From positions 481,498-545,497 of the forward strand of contig VXAA01006069.1 of the NCBI GenBank assembly GCA_013399115.1: a DNA stretch of 64,000 nt, read 5' to 3'. The stretch is from Anseranas semipalmata. Its lineage: Eukaryota > Chordata > Aves > Anseriformes > Anseranatidae. The position numbers and the translations under genes are program-made. Positions 49,506-61,900 of the stretch are shown here, piece by piece. Every line of letters starts with the position of its first letter. The stretch's first letter is position 1. The notes beneath the pieces were generated by a model, which ran no database searches, had not been told where the DNA came from, and was given only the letters and a program-made list of their open reading frames with translations.

Positions 49506-51122
49506 TAATATTGTGATGATGAGTAGGAGTTGCTGTAATAAGGGAGCAGGGAATGAAAAGCCTGGTACCGCTGGAGGTCATGCTTGTGCCTCACAAGTAC
49601 AAAGAGCATATTACAGAACCTACGTCAATACAATACAACTACATGTGTAATAATTCTTCCTGCGTGTCGTCTTCTACATGGACCCTGTACAGTGAGTAGA
49701 CACCAGGTCCCACCCGCAGGCTTAGCCAGAGCTAGCTAAGTGAGCGATGATCAAAGTATGTCTCTGCTGAACCCAGAATCTGATCCACTGTTAATTCAGG
49801 ATGCATTTAGTAAATGTGTGGCCTGGTCTGCATGCTTACTACCCAAAAGACCAAAATTCCAGTAAATTTTCCTAAACATGATAATGAAATTACCTAGATA
49901 TTTGGGTATACAGGGAGGTATTTGAAGGAACGGTTAAAAATTGTAAAATTTTTGGTGTAAATTAGTTGTCATCACTATTTGCTGCAGGAAATACCAACAG
50001 TTGGGAAGGTGTTCAAAAAGAACAGCATCAGTCTAATAAACTGTAATAAGGTCCCAGAACACGTGATCTCTAGATACAGTCTACAGCTACTTGGTTTTTA
50101 CTGACTCGGAGTGCAGACATGCACGCCTTTCTTCAGAAAAACAAATAAACAAGCAAAAAAACCAACAAAAAACACATGTATAATTATGAAATAAAAGTCA
50201 CCATTCGGAATTTGTATCAACATATGAATGCATTCAGTCACTTCAAGTAACGATATATTAAAAACAAGAAAACAAGTATGAAAGCTCTGAGGCTCTGGTT
50301 CTATGACTACCAGGAGTAAGGAATCCTCTGCAGTTCTGTGTTACGTACTTCTGGGTTTGCTTTTGTAAGAATCTGGGGAAATGAGGATGATGAAGGTTCT
50401 GCCTGGGCCATGCACGTCAACAGATAATGCTGGTCAAAATATTTAAATGTGTACACTCCACTGATAATGCCTTCTGAAAGTAAGATCCAATCTACTAGTC
50501 CCTAAGTATAGTTTCAAAAGTTTACTAACTCATCTTTAGACCCCTGTTATTAAAACATTTCCACCCATAGCTGTCACTTTTATTACGAAGTCAGTAATTG
50601 AAAGATTCTTAACTATTAAAAGTAGTTGGAATCACCACCTTGCCACAAGATTTGTCTGTTTGTGAAAGAGACACAAACAAGCAATTTAGAAATGACAAAC
50701 TGAGTGAGACATGCAAGGGGAAAAATCATGCAAATTTATATTTAAAGTGCACTTGTGATTCCTGCAAGTACACTTCTGTTAGTGCAGATTAAAATAAATA
50801 ATTTATTATGCATATGTAGACAGCCTATTAATAGTTGTACTGGGAAATACATGACATTGCTTCCATATATAGGCATATAAAAGGATTTTTTTTTTAGAAT
50901 AATCAATAGCAATGAGCAACTAGTATAAAGATTCACATCAATCACAAAGGAAACCAACAACCACATGCTGAATGGTGCATGCTGAGAAACAACTGAAACC
51001 GAAAATAAATTTTTATAGCAATTCTGTAACAATTTGCTGGTGTTTAAATAATGAATATATCCACATTAGATTCCTATCTCTGATATCCCTGTTTGCTCTA
51101 ACAGATAAAAACGTAGGGATGT

Positions 51123-51139
51123 AAAAAAAAAAAAAAANN

Positions 51140-51170
<31 letters not shown>
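51123..51170. repeat. Long poly(A) run with two N
   Basis: Fifteen A, two unresolved bases at 51138-51139, then 31 A. It may be the tail of a retroposed sequence, but the 5' flank (AACGTAGGGATGT) is not a recognisable element. The true length is uncertain. Confidence 0.95.
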
Positions 51171-51174
<4 letters not shown>

Positions 51175-54100
51175 TTGAAGATTAGCATACTACTCTTTAG
51201 CTTTTACAAACTGAGATCGAATCTGTTTGTGAATACAAAAAGTGCACTTTTAAGTCATGACAGTTTGCACTTGCTCTGCAAGAATCCTAGAAATAAACTT
51301 GTCATCTTACCACCTTCAAAGCACGATATTCCACTTTTCAAAGCTCACAGGAGGAAAGGTAAACGTAAAACAAAACAAAACCTTTTTTCCATAATAGCAC
51401 CTGAAGTATGCTAAGAATATGCCAAGAACGTACACTTCTCAAACAGAACAATGTAATTAAAATATAAATAATTCAGAAAAATTCTAGACTAGAGTTTCCC
51501 AAAGTGACTTTAGTTAATTGTTTATCTATTGAACAATGAGATATTTTGTTACAGGGGAGGTTTTTAATCCCTCTATTGGCCCAACATCCCACCTGTTAAA
51601 AGGAGGTTATGTTCTTCAGTGATCCGGTTTTTGGAGCCCCTGTTCCAGATACACAGTGTCTCTAACAAGTCTTCAATTAAATTAAATCTTCGTGTTCATC
51701 AGTAATTTGCATTCCAGATTTCTAGTAACCAAGTTAAAGTTCCCCTCAGTTTGAGCAGTCTCAGCACAACCTCTGTTCCTAGACTTGGGGTTTCAAGGTA
51801 CAGAATCTTTAATCTGCTTCTGAGACATCAATGCTGTGGATGCTAACACGAGCAGCTGGTCACACGGCTTGTGCATTTAAGCTGACCCCACAGCGCCAAC
51901 TTCTATAAAGCTTTATGAGCAGAGGCTATCTATTTCAATGTTGTTACAAAACAGCTATTTTATAAGGAACTAAGTATACATACACACATATAATATTGCT
52001 TACCTATGTGTACACATATATACAGACAACACCACCGAATGGCTACCAGTGCCTCAAGATGCAGTGTTTCAAGCAAAGTCCAAAGGCCTGCTATACTAGA
52101 ACTGACCATAAACTTTTAAGAGCTACTACAAGAAAACCCCAAGCCAAACCACGGATGATACTGTCTCGTCATCCAGCGCTAATAGTTCTTTTGATCCGAA
52201 AGCATCCTGTCACCTAGTTATCTAGACATCTCACCTGGCACAAAGGTCACTGCGAACCAAACAGCCTTCAAAGGAGCAAAGCGTGCACTCAGCAACACTG
52301 GAGATCGCTGTGAATGCAGCAAGAGGGCGTTCTGCAAGTCAAGTTGCTCCACTGCTGCTCTGACATGTTTTGCTGCTGAGACACAAGACGGCTGGAGACA
52401 GGACCTCGTGCCTGAGAGATGAGCACCCTCAGCAGTGTTCCATTTCAAAATGGAGATGATGCCAGGATGGATACCACTGGACAGAACTTCTAATAGTCGA
52501 GTAAGAGAGGTAAGGTTTTTTCCTTTGAGAAAGGCATCTCCCCAACCCCTTGGTGTTTTCTACGCCAAGACACCATAAATGATTTTCGCACGGCTACTTC
52601 CTTTATGCTCCCTCCCACAACCATTTAACATAAAACGTCTTAAGAGTGGAAATGCTCTGAAGTAAATAATGATTAAACCACTCCTGCTGGCCTAACAAAG
52701 TTAGATTTTTAGAGCAGCAGGACCTGTTCTAAGACAAAAGAACGGGTAGCCCGTTTTTGACGCTCATTTTCCTTTATGTCTTGACTGCCGGTTAAAAGAG
52801 AGGAGCCATTCTTTGCTGGGTGGTCCCGGGACCGGACCCCTCGGCACAGCGTCCTTCTCTCCCTTGTGACACAGACTGTGCGTAACGCACTTCTTTGTGC
52901 CAACAGCAGCAAAGGGCAGCAGGCACCCTGTGCTGCTCCCACCAGCCTGCTTCTGGGCTGTAAGGAAAGCAATTACAGGCAGCGATGCATACTTCTTCGC
53001 AATGGGAAAATACACGTTTATGAGCCGGACTGGAGATTTCTGAAACATTTCAGCATAATGATGAAACTGAAGCTATGTTTAATGCAATAAACTATCAAGC
53101 ACCACAAATTAGATATTATCGCCTTAAAAAAAAAAAAGTGTGTGAGAGAGAAATAGACAAGGAAACCACATATATAGCTGTCCTATTGCAATGGCCTAAT
53201 GACTCAACCTCACTTTGATTGCTGGCTCAAAGACTACCTATTTACATGGATGAATTCAAGATGCCAGCCTTCAATTTCTGAACTCCTGGGAAATGTTTTA
53301 AGTATAGTCGCTGAAAATACTGGGTAGCGGTCCGAACATGTCCTTTAATAACACACAAAGTCTATTCTGGCTGATATGGTGAAAGACACCAGCAATGTCA
53401 TTTATGAAAATCGACCAAGTCCCTGCACTTTTTCTCAGGTCAATTCTGAACCAAATAATTGATGAGGAAGGTGCCTTGACAAACTGAATTTGTCTCAGCG
53501 ATGGTACTTGATACTACTGAACAGAAGAGATTACCATGAAGGTGAATATATCAGACAATCTGCTTCAGTTGAACGACTTCCAATTTAAAAGGAGATCCTC
53601 AAATTGCCACCTTTTATACAAAAAAAGATAACCCCCAAATCCTGGGCATTAATAACTGCCAAAGACTTGCTTCTAACAGCACAGTACAGCTGCACTGGGT
53701 TATCCAGTGTATTCACCTTAGAGAATATTGGATTGGATAAGAATTCAGATTGCTGAATTCTGGTAGGAATTCTTCCAGAAACGTAAGTGGAGCCTTAAAC
53801 TACAGCATGCTTAACACCTGATGAGTACTTATGCACAGTATTATTTACACTTCACATTGACTTGCTACTAGCATGCACTCAATCTGCCTTCAGGAAAAAA
53901 AGAAAGCTGTATCAAAACTCATAGTAAATCTGAGTACATTTTTCCTAAAAGTATTACCATTCATTTTTATATACTTTTGAATCGTAGATACTATTTTATT
54001 GTCTACTACAGTCTGTTGAAAGAATAAGAAATCCTGTTTGACAAGTACAGTCAAAAATGTTTGGCTGTTTAATGCAAGCATATTCATTTCAAATAGAAAA

Positions 54101-57100
54101 AGATGAAGATAATATCATATATAATTTAAAAAGTTACCATAATCCAGAAAGACTGTTTATTCATTTTTCATTTCATTTTGAGGAGCTGGAAATACAGATT
54201 TGGAACTATTAGGTCTCTTAGTATAATTTTCTAAATAACCTTTTTTGGGGGTGGGAGTTGTTCTTCTGAACTAACTGCCAAGGTCCCTGAAGCCCTCTAA
54301 GAGTAATTCCTGAAACAACAGTAGTCTTTGATTTTAAGAACAATGTTAATCAATTGCAAACTTCCCTTCTCCCCCCACCCCCCCAAAGTCATTCACAAAA
54401 CCAGATGTGACGGCTTGTCTGGATTACTGGAACTACATGGACTATTTCCTCCTGCACAGAAGCAAATGTGATTGTGGTCAAGATCTCAGCACTCACCCAA
54501 CATCAAGAACAAAAAAACCTTGAAGGCTTAATAGATTTTGGCATTAGTTTGCTGTGCTAACATGTCGCAAATCAGGATTTAAATTTAATCCAAGTCACAG
54601 CTCTCTTCTTTGTAACAAGAGGCTGCTTAAGGTACAAATAACTGTAGTGCATTGCATTATACATGGATAAATTCAAGTAGGGCACTCATTAAACGGGGTT
54701 CAATTCCTCTGTGCGCACAGCGAGTGCCCGCCTGCACCTGTAAGAGACACAACACGTACAAAAAACTGTTTGTTCAGATAGGGATGTCCAACGTAGAGCC
54801 CTCAACCAGCTGTCTGCCACTCTCTGCCAGTGGGACCAGCTGCACCAGCGAACATTCAGGAGGGCAGGCTGGCAGCGCCCAGGCCTGCAGCGCCGCACCA
54901 AACGCTGTGCCCGCCTCAGCCCAAACATCACACCTAAACGGGTATCCAAAGTCCCTGCGACGTTGTTCACTGTGCGAACACTACCCTGGCAGGATTAAAA
55001 ACAGCCACTGCTGCTCCCAAAGCTACCTTCTGAAGTGGTATTTTTTCCCTCCCTTCTACATTAAAAAAACCTCGAAAACAAAACCAAAACTAAACATTCA
55101 GTAATTGGCTGTGTAGGGTTGCTCACCACCATCCAGGCTTCCAGCCACAAACGATCCCCGATCAGGCCGAAGTTGACTAACTCAAGAAGTACGCTCCCCA
55201 AGAGGTGCTCCGGCAGCAGCGCAGGCTCGCTTACAGAGCTGGAAGTTGTGTCAGTGCCGTGCCAACAGCAATTACAGCAAGAGGCATAAAAGATAGCTTC
55301 CCTTCTGGGGAAGGGAAAGAAAACGTTGGAAGAAATGTTGCCTTCAGCTGCTTCTCACTGTAGCAGCTCCTGGTGGCTTTACGCTAGGAGAAGGACCTGC
55401 AAGAAGGACCTGCAGGAAATAGGACATTAAAAGAAAATCCCCACAATTGTCTTCCTTGTGATAGTGAGGACTTCTCACTAGAGACTCTGGCACAGCACGA
55501 ACAACGAGCACCTGAATCTGTCAGCCGATGGCTACGCTATCCTGGCAACAGGCATGGTACAGACACTTCAGCAGTTTCCCAACTTCTATCTACAGCTCGC
55601 AGCTCCTACTCCCAAGCAAGAAATCCCGGTGGAGCTGGCAGAGTGGAAACAAACCTTACCCGGCCTACTTTCTGGTGTAAGAAAAAAACAGCACGAGCTT
55701 CCAATACAATGAATACAGCCTGCTGTCGCAACCTTTATTACGTGTGTCCAGGAACAAGTTCAGGATCTGAAATTAAGCCTGTAATAATGTCATTCCTCCA
55801 TTCTGTTATGGGACCTTGCTGTCTTAGTTTTAATTTAGCTTCTCGTTTTTAGGTGCATGTGAAACACTGCTGGTATCAGTGGTGCTGCTGTAACTGAGTT
55901 AATAAGACAAAGCAGCAGACCACGTATTTGGAAAACTGCATTTAACATAATTAATATGGTTTCAAGCAGACCACACACAGTAGTAGAAGCTCTATTAAAT
56001 GCCAAAATATAAACTAGTTCTTTCAAGATAAAGGGAAAATGATTTTCTGAACTGTTAATGCCATACTGTATGCTGGAAGTATCTCCAATAATGATGTTTC
56101 ATAGAATTGTGCCCAGAAGACTGAAGTAATTCCCCCTGAAATGCAGCCTCGCATAGATGCGTGCAGTAAAAACACTGAAATAATGATTTCTCATCTAATT
56201 CCTGTAACATTATAATAGCATGTATTGATAATTCAATAAATGCATACACTCTGGTTAAAAGATGAGGAAAAACAGGTGGATTAAATGACAGTTTGATAAA
56301 TGAAAGAGAAGCATGTTCAAAGAAGCATACATATTTTAAGAAGCAAACAAGTCCCTTAGTCATAGATTCCGAACTACAGCTGTATATTTAATGTACTGGA
56401 CTGGGAAGCAAAAATGGGCTTATATGCATGTCATATCTCCTACTGACAACAAACGAATTCCATGCACAAACTTGATTTTGCATTTTCCAAATTGAATGTG
56501 AAAAGTGTAGTCTTCTTTGAGACATAATTTGGTTAAAAAAAAAAAAAAAAACTTAAGATCTATTTCACAAATAAAAAAGTGAAGACTGGTAAATGGCAGA
56601 GAAATCAATATTTCTGTGTGTTTGACAGTTTGAGGCTATTTTGAAAAAATATTTTTTCATTTAAAAACTGATGGTAAAAATAAACTAACCCTCTTTCAGT
56701 GCTTAAAAACAAACAAAAACACCACTTTCAGACAAAATTTGAGTTATTGCTTTCTTCATGCGATCATCTGTAACTTTCTGTATCATGTAAATATAGATTC
56801 ATCCTAATGGCCTAGAATTATTTATTGAATATACACAATATGTATTTCTAAAATAAAGAGCATATTCAGTATTTTTGTCAAACAAATGCTGCATATGGAT
56901 ATGTATGATACCTACTGCCTTCAGAAATTAATATGCATTCTGACTAACTGTTAGAGATGAAAGCAAGTTATTTGAAAGAAATTCTTATCACTGGATTTCT
57001 CTCAGTCTGACTTGACTGATTTCCCTGAAGCTCAAGTTTGGCTCAAGCAGTTGTTTTACTGCTCTGAAACACCTGAAGTTCAAATATAACTTAGTGAAGA

Positions 57101-58918
57101 AACAGAACTATCTGAGATAAAACTAAGTTACTGTGGATGTTGTATGCAGAATTTGCCTCTAAGTACATGTAATACAGAGCTAGTAATCTGTCCACAAGAT
57201 AACCACTCTTCCCACTCCCCAAATAAGCAGTAGCTAACCAGGTATCCGTTGAAGTAGGTGTTGAAGTAAACACCTAAGACAAAGCACTCCCGCTGCTACA
57301 GAAAGTTAGTATAATTCTGTTTTATTTCATCCCAATATAAATACTTTTATTAATTTTTCATATAAAGCATTTACCCAATTTTGTCTAACATTCAGAGCAG
57401 AATAACATTACACACATAGCTCACGATGTTATGAAAAAACAGTAATACTATATCATACAAGCTACAGGATATGATATTTTACTTGGTAATTTGGTTATTT
57501 TACAAGAGATTTTGAAAGGTAAAAAGGTCAGTCAATAGACATGAGTCACAATCATGCCTTATGACTTTGGTAACTCCTCCTCAAATACAATGTGCACTGT
57601 ACAAAGGTTATGCAGTTTGTTGGGCATGCATCCAAAACATATACTTACCTTAATGCAACGCTACCATTGCAACTAGCCATTTTCAATGGCTGTAATGTTA
57701 ACATTAAGATAAACATGCATGCTTAAATTTCTGCCTGTGAAGTTTTAATCACTAAGCAGAAATATCACAATAGCACAGTATAAAAGCCAAGCAATCAAAA
57801 CCCCAGTTATTAGTACTTAATGACTAGCGGGTCTACTCCCATTTGTAAGGTGTTTTTCTTGTATTATGGTAAAAATGAATTAAAGAATAGTAGCTATTAT
57901 TTAATTAAGATGTATTATTATCTATCTCAGATAATTCACAGGTTGACCATTCTGCCCATCCACAAATTACAGTATCAGCTATTATCACACCTTGTAAGTT
58001 TTGGTACATAAAATGTTACACATTTTAATTAAACTACAGGACAAAAATGCTATAATGCCTTACTATAAAAACAAGTCAGTACAATTTGGGACTTCTCTGT
58101 ACTTTCAGTGCAGGTTAAAAATTTCATCATTGAAATGATGCAAAAGAAATCCTCAGCTAGTAAACAGGATTTTTTCAGTAACACATACAGATGTGAGGAC
58201 ACTGGTTTAAAACAAAACAAAACAATAATTTATTTCACCTGAAAATATTCACATTTATGATATTATTTGATTCTGGGATGGATAACTATGACTGGAAAAA
58301 ATTCTTTGTTTCTGGCAATTCCAGCTTTCAGCACAGACAACTGATACATTAGTCCATTTAACCTGACTATATTTTAGCAGAGCTATTTTTAGCCATTGCA
58401 AAACTAATGGAAGAGCTGAGAGCCTACATTCCACTCTAATTGAGCCATCACGTTTAGCAGCCAACTATTTTGTACATTATAAATGCAGCAATACATATCA
58501 GAGATAGTACTAACATCTGTTTTATGAGGCAACAGGCCAGGTGGCTAAATATTAGATCTTGGTGAAGGAATCAGATTTTTTTGCTTTCTAGGACTGTTTA
58601 ACAGTGCTTTCACAACAGCTTGTGGGTTCCTCAGCTTGGTACCTGATTTTTTTTTTTAAAACAAACAGAAAACACACAAAAAAACAGCAGTGGCATGTAT
58701 ACTTTGATTTATACTAAGGAACTATGTCTTTATACTCCAGGATTGAGAACTCTTTCACAGTAGTTTTGGCTATTATATCTGAGGTTAGTTAAGAGAAAGC
58801 TCACGCCCTGCACTCCAACCAGCTGAAAAAGCTGCTGCTGTTAATCTCCAGCAGTAAAGAAAGATGGAAAAGTCTCCTTAAATCCTTTCCTCATCTTTTC
58901 AGGTGGCCAAAAAAAAAA

Positions 58919-58936
58919 AAAAAAAACACAAAAACC
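58919..58936. repeat. Poly(A) run, 18 bases
   Basis: Homopolymer of 18 A in the PKN2 first intron, followed by CA-rich low-complexity sequence. Confidence 0.95.
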
Positions 58937-61900
58937 AAAAAACTCATGTTTCAGTATCAGGGTAAGTATTGCCACACCCAAAATTCCATTTGCAGAGATG
59001 CAGGCATCTCATTCCATGCCTTTCCAGTAAAAGTTTATGGATGAACACCGAGTTATTTATAGAAGCATTACTTCACATCCCCATTTGTCTGAGACTTTTA
59101 CAGAGCATCACTGATGTATGCTGTGATACATTTGCATAGTTTTTGCAATCCTTCTTTCTCTGACCTTTGAAATATGGTATGAAATTTCTCACTAGCTCCT
59201 AATGTCCATTTTGTATTTAATAATTCCCTAGGTGTTACAGGAGTCATGAAGAACCAGAAGCCTGCCTTAACCTACAATACAAGCAAGAAATTTTTCTGAC
59301 AACTGTTTCATATGCAAAAGCAATGAGAAAGAGGCAGGTGATTTCACTTACTGATTACATGGACTACAGAAAGTCTTAATACATTCACATTTCAAGATAC
59401 AAATCTGCTTAAGGTTTTTGTTTTTAAAGCCTTCTACATTTTCTGTAGTTTTTAGGAGCCCTGATCCCCTACTGACCTACAGCACAGTAATCCAAATCAT
59501 CTCCCAAACAAGCTGTTCTCCATTTTGCATATACACTTGTGTAGGACACTTCCATCTAGCTCTTGGTAGCAGCAGTCTCAGTATCAGCTAAAATGAAAAT
59601 GGGAAGCATCAGTTTCCAAACAACCAATGCACCAATGCGACCTCTAACACAACAGTTATAAAGCAGCATAAAACAACAGCTTTTACACATGTCATGTATA
59701 CCTGTGCCCATAAAAGTAAATCTTCCTGGGTATGCTTTTAAGTAATAATGGCAAAAAAATTTCACCTTACAACTGCATTAAACTAGGGGAGTTATATTTT
59801 GCTTTTTACACTGTTGAGCATTCAGAAAGCCCACAACGAGGCATAGTTGCTAGAGGCTTCAATGCACTTCCTTTTTCAGACTGGAAATATTATACATGCA
59901 TTTTATGTGCTTTTCAGCATCAATCATGTTCAAGACTCCATGCACATAATATTTAACCTCTTTTCACCCTAAATTCATCCCTTCTTTAAATATTGAAGCC
60001 TCACACTCTTTTACAGGACATGTATACATAGTAGTTTTCACACATCCTTATTTAAAAAAAAAAAAAAAAGTTCTAGGAATATTTCTTGCCAATATTCCTG
60101 TCTAACAGATTTTGACATGCTCACAGCTTTTGAAGGCATTCTTCTTCTAGGCTAAAAGTTTTCCACTTCATTCCCGTTCAGAAGCATTTTAGTTAGCACT
60201 CTGAGAAAACCTTCAGTGAGCAATCCAAACTGTAGCATGTAAAATTTGTTAAACTGTAGCAGAATATTATGCTTATTAATAACCAAGAGCTACAAAATAT
60301 ACTCCAGATATGACACTCAGCAAAACCTTCATCAAGAAGTCCTTCAAGCTAAAGAAAGAAATCGCTACAGTCAGAAGCTATTTACGGTTGAAGCTTAACC
60401 TGCTGCGTTCCCACAGGAGAATCTACTGTGTATTTCCCTGTAATGAGCTATCTAATCTAAAGCATGTAGTCTTTAGCAGACAAAAATATACAAACTAACT
60501 TTTGACCAAAATACCATCAGGTGGATGACTTCCACTCGATCAAACAGAGCAAATGTGTTGAGGGTCTCACAACCATTCTAATAAAGATGTCAAGGTGCTA
60601 AGTCACAAGAAAAAATAAAGATCAGTCCCAATAATAATAATAAATAAAACTACCCAAAAATAAATTGTGGTCTCAATCTGTCTATATCATCTTCCAAAAC
60701 AAGATACTATATTTAGCTCAGGCCAGCATCCTCTCAACCGCACGCTTCTGTGACCTCTCTGAGCATTACCGGTTTCTCTTTCACACCCTTCCCACTGTTT
60801 TACCTGGACAGGATGCAATAAACTGGCAGTACATAAATATGCTGGGGTACAGCCAGTGCTTGTGTCTGGACACAGGTTCTCCCCATTTTCTGAACGCGCC
60901 AGAACCACACCAGCCCTTCCCTTCTTTTGCCGACTATAAGGAAGGAAGGGGAATCGTTCCCAGTGCATGCCACTGAAATGCTTACTGCTCTGTAACTCAG
61001 ATTTGCAGGAATTTCCAGTAGATGTACTTGACTATGTACTAAGCTTCAAGTATATTCATCGCAATAAAGAAACACTTAAATACTTTGGGACAGTAGACAG
61101 CTTAATTTATAACAATGGAAAAATTCATAAAAGTAATTAGAACATCTGACATTTTCAACATATATGGTTAGCAAAGCATGAGACAAAAGTTAGAGATGGA
61201 AATCTGCAGACAATACTATGTGCTAGACGGAAATCAAGAAGAAAATAATTAAACTGTATAGTTTAGAATATGTATGTGAATAAATTCAGAATACAGATGC
61301 CAGTAGTTCAGTTTAAAGTGTGTTTACTTGAACAACTGTATAAACTTTAAATTGATAGTAAATTAATTCAAGTAAATGTAACAGACAGGAAGGCAGACAA
61401 GTGCTGAAGAAATAAAAATGTTACTTTCAAGTCCATAAGCAGTATTATCTATCACAGAAAGGAAAGAGTTACAAAAATGGGAGACCACTTACAGGACATG
61501 CATCTCCCTTGTCTTTCTTTCATACCCAAGGTCATCTGGTTTAAGAATCAAATTGGAGTTAAAGAAACCAATTCCCATGTGTGTGGCAGCTGCTGCCCTG
61601 ACTATGTCATTGAGTTACTCCCATCAAGAAGAAACACTTCAGAAAGAGCACTTTAATATTAGTGCTGGCTGCTAGCCTGAAAAATAGAAGATGATACTGA
61701 ATACCACTCTACAGCAGACTGACATTCTTCTTCCTTCTGCACTTAAGAAACTTCTAAGGATTTTTTTTTTTAATATTTCTTAACTTAGTTTAGTTAAAGC
61801 TTGAGAATATGTTCACTCGCTCTCTTGTACAGAATTCTATTATTGGTGAACATCAATCTCTAAAGAATCTAAGTTGATGATCATAGCTTGTTTCTGCATT

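Noticed and set aside
54690..54720. Possible tRNA or tRNA-derived SINE from the B-box-like GGTTCAATTCC
   Set aside because: No matching A box at the right distance, no acceptor stem pairing and no terminal repeat; a chance match.
54652..55104. 150-codon open frame on the plus strand as a gene
   Set aside because: It is explained by local GC/CpG richness. The opposite strand is also open, and there is no domain, splice signal or homology that I recognise.
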